Shown: one piece after another, positions 1 to 8,886 of the stretch
How the letters are laid out: each line of letters begins with the position of its first letter
Numbering within the stretch: the first letter of the stretch is position 1
Assembly: GCA_013399875.1 (NCBI GenBank)
Contig: VXAZ01001058.1
Coordinates: 2,693,377-2,757,376, forward strand
DNA: 64,000 nucleotides
Reading direction: 5' to 3'
Source of the DNA: Gymnorhina tibicen
Taxonomy: Eukaryota; Chordata; Aves; Passeriformes; Artamidae
Position numbers and translations under genes: made by a program
The notes under the pieces: generated by a model
Databases searched by the model: none
What the model was told of the DNA's origin: nothing
The model's input: only the letters and a program-made list of their open reading frames with translations

Positions 1-28
1 CCCCGGCCCGGCCCGGCCCGGCCCGGCC
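1..28. repeat. (GGCCC)n pentanucleotide repeat
   Basis: About five copies of GGCCC run from the window edge to the base before the first start codon. It is part of a GC-rich gene start. The 5' UTR and promoter of the first gene are cut off by the window edge. Confidence 0.85.
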
Positions 29-480
29 ATGGACGCGGCGCTGCCGGAGGCCGAGCGGGAGGTGGTGGTGGCGGCCGAGCCCTGCGGCCACGGCAGCAAG
101 TTCGAGGACATCTACCGGCTGCTGGCCGAGGGCTGCTTCCCGCCCAGCTTCTGCTCCATCAAGAGGAAGAACCTCAAGCGCTACGCCCAGAAGTTCGTCG
201 TGGACGGTGGGGACCCGGGGGGGCACCGCGGCGGTGTCGGGCTGCCCTCGGCCGCGGCCTGCCCCGCTGAGCCCGGGGGCAGCCTGTGGGGGGAACCCGG
301 CGGGTGCCGGCCCCGCAGGCACGGGGGGACGTGCCGGACCCTCGGCGTGGGGAGGGGATGCGGCTTCTCGGCAGCACCGCCGCCGCCGCCGCCGCTCCCC
401 GGCCGGCCCCGTGCCTTGGCATCGCTTCAGGGGCACGGAGCGGGGATCGTGTCACCTCGGGGTAGCACCGGTGCTCCACG
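1..480. promoter_or_regulatory. CpG-rich start of the integrase-derived gene
   Basis: The first exon and the beginning of intron 1 are very GC-rich with many CpG dinucleotides, including GCC/CGC runs near 375-400. This looks like a CpG island covering the start; its upstream half lies outside the window. Intron 1 (207-734) shows nothing else I can name. Confidence 0.55.
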
Positions 481-3400
481 GCTGCCCCGTGGGGACCGCC
501 GTGGCTTTGTTGTAGCGGAGGATTTCACGCAGTCCCGGGTGCAGAAAAGCTCCCTGGGCGTGCGTAGGGGTGATCCAGTTTAGCAGCTTCTCCAGGGGCA
601 GTAGGAGCTCCCAAGGCGGCAGCAGCCCCCGAGCTGTGTCTCAGCTGTGTTCCCCACTGTGCAAAATGACCCTTTTTCTGGAGGCGAGCAGCTGTGAGAG
701 GGTGCTGTTGGAGACAAACCTCTGGCATCCGCAGGCGGCTGCCTCTACTACGTGGGACCCAAGAAGGAGGAGAAGCGCGAGGTGATCGTGGATCCCGAGC
801 GGAGGCGTCAGGTCTTCCTGGAAAGCCACTTCACTGAAATCGGGAACCACCTGGGCCAGAAGAAGACCGTGCACCGGATCCAGAGCCGGTACTACTGGCT
901 GGGCATCGTGAAGGATGTTGTGGACTGGGTAAGTGGAGAGCAGTGACCGTGTCACCGACACCGGTGCTGGCAGCAGTCCCGAGGCAGCAGCCAGAAGAGC
1001 CCTGGTGCAGGGATGATGTCATTCCCTGAGCCTGTGCTGAGAAACCACACACTGAGTTACTCTGCAGGTGAATCTTGGAATGTCCCGAGGCAGCTGGATA
1101 GATTGGATATCTTTCCCTGAACGTCAGGAAGCAACAGCCTTCTCGTGCAGGGCAGTTTTGGCCAGGATGAGAATGTGGGATTGTTTCAGACAAGTTGCTG
1201 AGTCTGGCTTTGGGCAGTCTGGATTCCTTCCAGAGCTGCCCAATTCCCTAAACTATGGCGAGAGGAAGATCTCGGTGTCTCCTCAGTTGCTTTGCCTCGC
1301 CTGTTTCACTGCTGGCAGGACTCTGCAGCAGTGTGGTTTAAGGAGTGTGCTTGCATTGCATGGGCTGAGCTCCTCCAGCGTCCTAGGGCTGAGGATTTCT
1401 CTAACCAGCAGTGGGAGGTTAAAATACAATAAATATTTGTCTGGAAACAGGGTGAGAAATAGCTTAGCTGTAGGCCAGGTTGAGGAAATTGGTTATTGTG
1501 TCAGAGAAAGCTGTCAGGTGAGCCTTGTGAAAGGTGAGATGCGTCAGCCTGTTGTGTTTTGCCCTCTTTTTTTCCTGCACCTCCTTCTTTTTACTGGGAG
1601 AAAGGAAACTGCTCAGCCCTGCTCTGTCTCACCCCTCCACAACCCGTGCAGTCTGAGTCTGACAGGATCCGTCAGCGCCTTCCCGAGTCCTTTAATGCCT
1701 TTTTTCCCTCTCCAGATCAAGATGTGTGAAACGTGCCAGAACGCGGAGCACAACAAGAACGTGGTGCGGAAAGCCAGGCCCGTCCGGGTGGAATCTCCCT
1801 GGGAAGTGCTGGGATTAGACATCCACGGTGAGCGAGCGTTTCAAGTGGCTCTCGGGGCTCCTCCCCGCCAGCCGGGAGCGTGGCAGGCCTGCTGCCACAC
1901 GCACGGAGGGAAAGCTGCCGGGGCCTCTGAGGAGGTGCCAAGGAGGCCACAGCAGCCGATCAGGCTGCAACCCGATCCCCGTGCTCGGCTCGGCTCCCTG
2001 TCCACATACAGTGGGAGCTGTGGGTGTGCCTTCTTTCCCAGAACTGATGCTCTGATGGGTGTATTTTTGCTGACAAAGGTCACCGAAAATGTCCCGGCCA
2101 AATGACATTGCAGAAGAGAGTCGTGGTCACTTCTGCAGCGGCTGGGTTTTTAACTTTCCCCTTTGGGGGATATGATGGCATCACGTTGAGTTTTGTTGAT
2201 GGTGGTTTACGCAGGGCCTTTTCCAGAGACGAGCCAGAGCAACACACACGTCCTGCTTGTGACTGACTACTTCACCAAGTGGGTGGAGGCTGCTCCTCTG
2301 CAGAAGAAAGATCCCTTCTCCGTGGCTAAAGCCCTGGCTACCGTTTTTTACAGGTGGGCTCCTCTGCTGTTGGTTACATTGCACCTCTGCAATGGTGCGA
2401 TGGGGAGTGCTGGGGTGTGTTGCAAAAATACCCGGTGTTCTCAAGATGTTTCCCTACGAGAGCAGGAACTCTCCCTTCTACAGGAGAGACCACGCAGTGC
2501 CTCTCAGCTGCTCTTTACAAAGTCCTTGGGAAGAGCCTGTTATCCTCTTGTTATGGGAAGAAGAAAGGCAGAAGTGGTTCTCTGAGTAGCCTGAGGCCAG
2601 GGGAGCTGTGTCCCAGTTCTCTGCAGAAGCTTTAAAGCCATTCCCGGATTTCTCCTAGAAAGTGTTCATTTTGCATCCACGCGGCGCCTGTCACCACGTG
2701 ACATTGTCCTTGTGGAAAACACGTGGGGCCAGTAGAGATTTGAATTCAGAGCAAGAAGCTCCTCTCGTTTCTCCTGCTGCCTCATCATTCAAAATTAAAC
2801 AGGCTTGGCTGGTTTGGAACAGAGAGACCAGCAGAACTCTGTCTGCTCTTGGGGAGGTGAGGTCATGGCAGCCTCATTAGCACCAGCTCCACTGGAGGGT
2901 CCTGTCCCCTTCCTATCCCCTTTGCACCCATAAAGATGGAACTCCTCGGGCTCTGCCCAGCTGAGGGAGTAAAACCAGTTGTGTGTCCTCTTCTTGCCCA
3001 GGTTTGGCGCGTCCAAGAACATTTACACCAGTCAGAGCTGGGACTTCTGTGAGGAGGTAGGTCTGGTGGGGGGTGCTTCAGGGGGAAGCAGTGTGACCTT
3101 TGGCAGGTTTTTTGGGCAGCAGGTCCCGAAGGCAGAGCTGTGATGTGCTGTGTAGTGGGAGCAAGGAGCTGATGCTGCCTTATCCCTGCCCCAGCCCTAC
3201 TGGGAGTGGGAGCTGATGTGCCAGTGCTTTCCCCTTGGCAGGGATTTAAGGCTGTGGATCAGCGGTGCAAGTCCTCCCCGCTCAGAAGGAAAGACCCGTG
3301 TGCATGAAATCCCAGCCCTACCCTGGGATTAACCCAGCTTCCCAGCGCTGTGGAAAGCTTCAAGCACGGGAGTGGCCGTTGCAAAACATTTTCCCAGGCT

Positions 3401-5793
3401 CTTAACTTTTCTGGGGAGCGTTTCGTGCCGCGCAGCCTCTCCTGGCACGGGGGGGCCAGCGCCGGCCCTGCCCTGGAGGCTGCTGCGGGGCCGACGTGCC
3501 GCGATGTCCGTGTTCTCGCAGGTCAGCCGGCACCTGTGCGAGCGCTGGAACATCTCCCAGCTCCTCACGCCTGCGGACCCCGCGGACCCCGCCGGCCCCG
3601 GCGAGCGCAGCGCCGAGGTGCTCAGGTCCTCCATCTGCAGCGTGGTGAGCGAGAAGCCCGGCGAGTGGGACGCGCACCTGGACCCCGTGCTCTTCAAGTT
3701 CCGCACCTCGGTCAACTCCGCCACCAAGTACAGCCCCTTCTTCCTCATGTTCAACAGATACGTGTGCCTGTCCTCAGAGGTAACTGCCCGGCCCGGGGGA
3801 GCCTTGCAGGAGCTCTGTCACTGCTGTGGTTGCAGAGTAACACCCGAATCTGTGCCTTGCAGGTGGATTTTGTCAAGGACTCTAAAGAGCAGGGGGCTGG
3901 CTCCGGTAAGGCCGACGGCCTCCCGCCATTCACAGCCACCGAGCAGGAGCAGCAGAATGTGGTGAAGGAAATTGTAAGTCTTGCGGTGCCTTGAAACCAT
4001 TTTGCAGCTAAGTCCAGGCCTGGCCTGAGAGGAGAGGTGGCAGGTGGCACCTCAGTGTGCCCCGAGGGCAGCAGGAGCAGAGCTGGACCCTCTGGGCCAC
4101 CACCACAAGCTGCTGGTGGTGCTGCTCAGAGGTGGGTGATGAAATACGAGGGACTGACTTGCCCCATCAGGCTCATGAGAGCTGTGTCCCAGCCTGCTCA
4201 GCTCCCTGCCTTGTAATCTGCATCCCAGATCAGCCAAGGGAGTCCCTCCTTAGGCAGGGACAAGAAGCCTTCAGGGAGATGCTGTGTAACTACAGAGGTT
4301 TAAAGTAACCCTGCCCCAAAACGGGAGGAGTTTGGGGCTACCATGAGGACTAGTGGCCCAGTGGGCAGGGAGATGGGCTTGGGGAGCAAAGTCAGCATGC
4401 AACTCCTGACTGTCTCTGACGTGCTGGGTGACCTTGGGCAGCTCGTTTTGTCTCTCTGTTCCTTGGTTCCCTCACTTCAAAAATGACCTCAGTGTCCCCT
4501 GTGAAGTGCTTGGTGAGCTGTGTGCCAAAAAATCACAGACAAGGCTCAAGTGCTTTGTTTGCTCAGTCATTTCTTACACTCAGTCAGGGTTGTGTGGTTC
4601 TCTCTGATCTCTCCTGGACTGTGGTTGTTCTTGCCAGGGAATGACAGGAGGAATACGGGACAGGAGGGAGGAGGGCCTGGGAGCTGGATACGTTGGATCT
4701 GATCCCTTTGGAAGCTCAGGCTCACTAGCTCAGCTCTCCTTTTGTGAAATGGAGCTGCACATTGTGGCACGGGGCAGCGAGAGCTCTGCCCTGTCCCTAA
4801 TGGAACTTCTGGTGTTGGGATCACTGACTCTCTCCTGCATCCAGGCAGGGATTGGGGCCGTCATTAACAGGAGGTGATAAAGCTTCCCTGGGCTCTGTGG
4901 CACTCCAGCCAAGATCCCCTTCTGCCCTCTACTGATGGAGAACTGACAGCTCTGAGTACGGCCGTGGAATTGCAGTTTGCTATTGTAAGGTCTCCTGCTG
5001 GTTTGGGCTGGAGAGAACAAGGCTCGTAAGCCCCTGCTCAGTCCCTCCCTTGCCCCGGTGCATCCAGCTTTGACACTGCCAACTCTCAGTCACTCCCAGC
5101 ATCTCTTGTGAGGAGAAACTGTGGGAGCTGGGCCTGCTCAGTCTGGAGGAGACTGAGAGGGGATCTCATCAACCCACAGAAATACCTCCAAGGAGTGTCA
5201 GATGATTGTGTCAGACTCTTCTCGGTGGTGCCCAGTGACAGGATGAGGAGGAATGGCCATAAACTAAAACACAAGAAGTTCCACCTCAACATGAGGAAGA
5301 GCTCCTTTCCATTAAGGGCGGCAGAGCACTGGAACTGCCCAGGGAGGTCATGGATTCTCCCTCTGTGGAGACATTCCAAACACACCTGGGCACATTCCTG
5401 TGTCACCTGCTCCAGGTGACCCTGCCTGGACACAGGGTTGGACTGAGTGATCTCCAGAGGTCCCTTCCAACCTCAGGATTCTGGGATTTCGGGATTCACT
5501 GAGCTGGTGTCAGAGTTGAGCCGATTCCTGAGTGACACCTCGAAGCCCAACCCCCTCAATCCTCTTGACAGGTGATCTCCAACATGACCACGGCCTGCAA
5601 GCGGGAGCGCAAGGGCGTGAAAAGGAAAAGTCGGGGCCTGCCCTCTCTGGCCTTCAAAGTGGAAGACAACGTGTTCGGGGGCAGCACTGCCAGCTCCCTG
5701 AAGAAGCTGAAGAAGGGCCAGTTCGTGTCGTTCCAGATCGAGACGGTGCTGCCCCCTGAGCAGAGCGTGTCCGCCGGGAAGAAAACCAGTTAA
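29..5793 (+). CDS. Domesticated Gypsy/GIN-type integrase gene (GIN2-like), 8 exons, 422 aa
   Basis: Exons 29-206, 735-928, 1716-1827, 2215-2353, 3002-3056, 3522-3779, 3863-3973 and 5572-5793 join in one frame with GT-AG introns to give 422 residues. The start has a good Kozak context (CGGCCATGG). After a novel N-terminus, residues 91-131 form an H2C2 zinc module (H91, H98, C128, C131) of the type preceding retroelement integrases. An integrase core follows: D159 in LGLDIHGPF, VTDYFTKW at 177-184, and E254. The position of the second catalytic Asp holds Ser218, so strand transfer is probably lost. The last exon has a basic, NLS-like stretch (359-370), and I see no GPY/F module. The split into eight short exons and an intact frame indicate a host gene. 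Known relatives are GIN1 and GIN2, domesticated from GIN/Ginger transposons; the absence from the mammalian ABCB9 neighbourhood I know fits GIN2, but the name is inference. KRBA2-like integrase genes are the alternative. The cellular function is unknown. Confidence 0.8.
929..1715 (+). other. Intron 2 of the integrase-derived gene
   Basis: A 787-base intron with donor GTAAGT and acceptor TCTCCAG. A long open frame crosses it, but it has no family resemblance and no codon-like pattern. No repeat was recognised here. Introns 3 (1828-2214), 4 (2354-3001) and 5 (3057-3521) likewise show nothing beyond their splice sites. Confidence 0.6.
4345..4545 (+). repeat. MIR-like (tRNA-derived CORE-SINE) remnant
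   Basis: The stretch contains a diverged but ordered MIR signature: GGGTGACCTTGGGCAGCTCG, then a CTCTCTGTTCC...TTCCCTCA...AAAATG block, then GTGAAGTGCTTGGTGAGC. These correspond to the known MIR order (GTGACCTTGGGCAAG, CTCTGTGCCTCAGTTTCCTC, AAAATG, AAAGCGCTTAG). It is an old fossil in intron 7 of the integrase-derived gene, identified from memory of the consensus. Confidence 0.6.
5093..5497 (+). repeat. CR1 LINE 3' end (5'-truncated)
   Basis: This follows the CR1 3' region in order: GAGGAGAAACTGTGGGAGCTG, CTGCTCAGTCTGGAGGAGA, GTGGTGCCCAGTGACAGGAT, GGAAGAGCTCC, GGTGACCCTGCCTGGACACA, GATCTCCAGAGGTCCCTTCC and AACCTCAGGATTCTGGGAT. It ends with the short TTC-rich direct repeats usual for CR1. It is a 5'-truncated fragment in sense orientation in intron 7, about 75 bases before the last exon, and carries no intact reading frame. 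Confidence 0.9.
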
Positions 5794-6950
5794 CCCTGGG
5801 GCTTTGCGGGGGTCCCGCGGCACCGGGAACAGCACGGACTGTCCCCGAGGTGTGCGGCCCGGCCGCGTGGGAGTGCAGGGTGCAGGTGTGCCTGCTCTGT
5901 TCTGGGAGAAAGGAAGGGGAAGGTTCAGACAAGGGGGTCTGTTCAGTCCCTTCCTGGTCGGGGTTTGCCCTCGGATCATCCCTCGGACCGAGGGAGGCGG
6001 CACCGTCCTCATTTAGGGTTGGCAGGGAGAGACTCGGTCCTGCCAAAAAGCTCCACCTTGACTGTGGCTTGGAAGCTGCCCTTTGGGAGTGATTGCACCA
6101 AAGCCTGGGAGAGATCTGGGTGCAGGTGGAAGAGAAGCAGAAACCAGACCCAGCTTAGCCGTGGACAATGTTTCCTGCAGTTTGAAAGTGTCCCTGCTGT
6201 GAGCCTGAGCCAGGAATAGTCGCTCCAGGTCTGACTGTGTTCCTGGTGGATGTGGGAAGGGCTTGAAGTGAGAGGTTGTTTTGGTTTTTTTTGAAATTTT
6301 TTTTTGTTTGTTTTAAGCACTTATTAGCAGAAATAAAATCAACAACAGAATGTGGTATTTTTGGTTTTGGTTATCCAGGCAGAGAAAAATGAATTTGTCT
6401 TTTGTAACATCACCCTTCTGTTCTCTCCAAAAATGGTGTGAACTCCAGGAATCGTGAAATCTGTTCCTGTGCTAGTGAGGGTCACAGGGGTGTTTTTAAG
6501 CCCAGCACTCCAAAAACACATGGAAACTTTGGGATAATGACACTGCCCTGCCCCTCTCTCACCTGTATAGCCCACCTGGATGCATGGGCGCTGCCCAGGG
6601 AAGAGCCTGAGCCCTTCCATTCCCTCAGAGTTGGAGTGGGAGGTGAAGGGGAAAAGTAATTTACAAGCTGGATTTCTTGAACGTGGATCCCTCTGTGTTA
6701 GGGGTTAATTAAACCCTTGTCAAGTCCCTCTTGAGGGGTTAATTAAACCCCTGTCGAGCCCCTTTTTAAGGATTAATTTTTAAAATTATTTTGAGCCCTT
6801 TTGCCGGTTGCTTTTGAGCCAACTTCTGTGTTGTATTTTCCCTCTTTACTGCAGAAATGAGATAGCACCAATAAAATAATTTTTAAAATTTGGAAACACG
6901 TATTTTGGGGAGGATAAAAAAAAAAACAACCTTCTAAGGTGGGAAAAATT
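5794..6950 (+). other. 3' UTR and spacer to ABCB9, with candidate poly(A) signals
   Basis: After the stop there is no coding pattern. AATAAA occurs at 6332-6337 and again at 6870-6875. The first follows a T/G-rich stretch (6277-6320) and would give a 3' UTR of about 550 bases; the second would give about 1.1 kb. Which is used cannot be told from sequence. Confidence 0.5.
6701..6750. repeat. Tandem pair of near-palindromic GGGGTTAATTAAACCC
   Basis: The 16-mer occurs at 6701-6716 and 6735-6750, period 34, with similar flanks (CTTGTCAAGTCCCTC and CCTGTCGAGCCCC). Each copy is nearly self-complementary around TTAATTAA. A third, degraded copy (GGATTAATTTTTAA) may follow near 6769. Confidence 0.7.
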
Positions 6951-7470
6951 TCGGGGCTGCCTTTGCTGCGTCGGGGCGGGGTTTACCGGGGCAGGGCGGA
7001 GCGGGGGGGACCGGGGACCCACCCTCGAACCCCCAAAATTTGGGGGTCCCCGGTGCCGCCGCTCGGCCGTGCCCGGTCCGGCCGTGGGCGGGGCCGAGCC
7101 CGCGCCGCAGGAGAGGGCGTGGTCAGGAGGGCGTGGTCACTGCCGGGCCACGCCCACCGCCGACCTTGTTCCCGGGACGCGCCGCCGCCGGTCGGACCGG
7201 GCTGATCCCGCCGATCCCGCTCATCCCTGATCCCGCCGCCGGTAAGAGCCGTCCGGGCGGGCCGAGGCTGAGCTGCCTTGCGCTCTAAAAGGGGGAGCCG
7301 TGTGTGGGTGTCCGGCCGGGGTACGGCGGGCACGGCCCTTCTCGGGCGTCTCCCCCCCCTCCCCTGCGCCCCCAACTCGGGACATTCTCCTACGGGGGGA
7401 AGGCGGGATGCGTCTGGGGACCTTGGGCGGCTCCAGCTCGGGGGCTGGGGACACGGCTGCGGGTGGTGGG
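6950..7470 (+). promoter_or_regulatory. ABCB9: ABCB9 CpG island and probable noncoding first exon
   Basis: A dense GC/CpG block with GGGCGG-type boxes (GGGGCGGGGTTTACC, GTGGGCGGGGCC) and two GGGCGTGGTC/GGGCGTGGTCAC repeats around 7115-7140. A strong donor, GCCGCCG|GTAAGAGCC, lies at 7241/7242. With the acceptor before 8809 this makes a plausible noncoding first exon. The transcription start is not determined and no TATA box is evident. Confidence 0.55.
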
Positions 7471-7484
7471 GAGCTGCGGTGGCT

Positions 7485-7530
7485 GCCTCCTACTCCTCCT
7501 CCTCCTTCTCCTCCTCCTCCTCCTCCTCCA
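7485..7530. repeat. (TCC)n microsatellite
   Basis: A pyrimidine tract of mostly CTC/TCC units in ABCB9 intron 1. The rest of that intron (7242-8808) shows no recognised repeat or gene. Confidence 0.85.
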
Positions 7531-8819
7531 TGGGTCGGATCCGCGCAGCTTTGCAGCGGATGGCAGCAGCGAGCACCCTGGGAAGCGTGTCCTGCTCCTC
7601 CCTGGCATCGCTGCTTTGCTTTGCCTCCATCCCTCCTTCCCCACCCAGCCCATAAACGGCCGTGCTTCCCCAAATTGCAGCCTCTGCCCTGTTTTCCTCC
7701 GCTTTTTAGCTTTTCATCCCACTTGCCCCACCACCGAGCAGCTCTCGCCCAAGGGCGCGGCTTGTCCAGTGCCAAGGGCTGCCCTTCTCCCAGTGGTTTG
7801 ATTTTGGGGGGCTGCGGCCACCCAGGCCGGAGCGTGGCCGACACATGGCACCCCTTTGTGCGGTGCCTTCCGCACTGTGCACCGTCACGAGCTGCTTACC
7901 CAGCACAAATTTCAGGACCAGGTACCTCCCTCTTGCCAACGCGTGGCACCTCCGGGCATGGCACCGGAGCAGGTGAGCGGCTCACTCGGCTTAGAGCAAG
8001 GCGAGCTTTTTGCCCTTTCCCGTGTCCGTTCAGTTCCTGCCCCACCATCGCTGCTGCCGGACAGACCCCCCGGGCGACAGCAAAGGCAGCGTCCCGCCCC
8101 GGAGCCTTCCTCTCCCACGGGACGCAGCTGTGGAATTCCAATCCCTTTTTAATTTCCTCTCGGGATTTTTTGTTGTGTCATTGAACTGCACGCTGACTGC
8201 ACAGCGGGTTTAGTGGGCTACCTCGAATTAATATCCGAGAGGGCTGGGGACAGTAAGGTGTGACAAGCTGCAGTACATATGGTTTAGTCTTATTTTGATG
8301 AGGGGGATCCATTATAAAGCTGAGCTACTCTCCCGTCTGCTTTCCTACGGTTTTGACTGCTCGGTTTCAGCTTTGTCCTGGGAAAGGTGGGCAGGGACTC
8401 TCGGATCATGACTATCCAAGTTTAACACCTACACGGCTCCGTAGCGCAGGACACGTGGCTGCACAGATGTCACAGCAGCACCCAACGGCCAGGGACCGCC
8501 CAGCTGGCCCCACAGCTGCCACAGCAAGCCGGGACAAAGATTCCCATCGGGATGTGCAGATGTCTGCTTTGGGATTCAGGATGGGTGAGGGCATCCAGGA
8601 GGGAAGTTTGTCTTCGTTTGTGCTGCTCATTTCACGAAATACCTTGTGGCGTGTGCAGCAGGGGAGGGGAGGAAGGAGCAGATAGTGGTGTCTGGGGTGA
8701 GGATGGGTTGGTGAGGAGCTGGCACGGTTGTCCCCCCATCCTGCTTCCCTTTCTACACCACCTCCCTGGGGTGAATAATGACCCCGTCCCCCTCTTCTCA
8801 CCCCACAGCAGAGGCCGAC

Positions 8820-8843
8820 ATGACCACGTCCTTCCCGTGCTAG
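8820..8843 (+). promoter_or_regulatory. Short upstream ORF in the ABCB9 leader
   Basis: If the exon starts at the acceptor CCCCACAG (8801-8808), the leader contains ATG at 8820 in GACATGA context, seven codons, then TAG at 8841-8843. The main ATG follows at 8887, 43 bases later. The first ATG of this exon is therefore not the ABCB9 start, and reinitiation or leaky scanning would be needed. Confidence 0.5.
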
Positions 8844-8886
8844 GGCTGCCCCTCACCACCTCAGTGACCCCAGCCCGGCGACGAGG

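Noticed and set aside
1068..2105. 345-codon open frame on the plus strand
   Set aside because: It runs across intron 2, exon 3 and intron 3 of the integrase-derived gene. Only the piece at 1716-1827 has family resemblance; the rest is a chance opening in GC-rich intron.
29..5793. A live Gypsy retrotransposon or DNA transposon
   Set aside because: There is no reverse transcriptase, gag, LTR or terminal inverted repeat. The frame is split by seven spliceosomal introns and a catalytic residue is changed.
8295..8360. C/D-box snoRNA-like TTTGATGAG in ABCB9 intron 1
   Set aside because: No convincing D box with a terminal stem could be matched, and the motif is common by chance.
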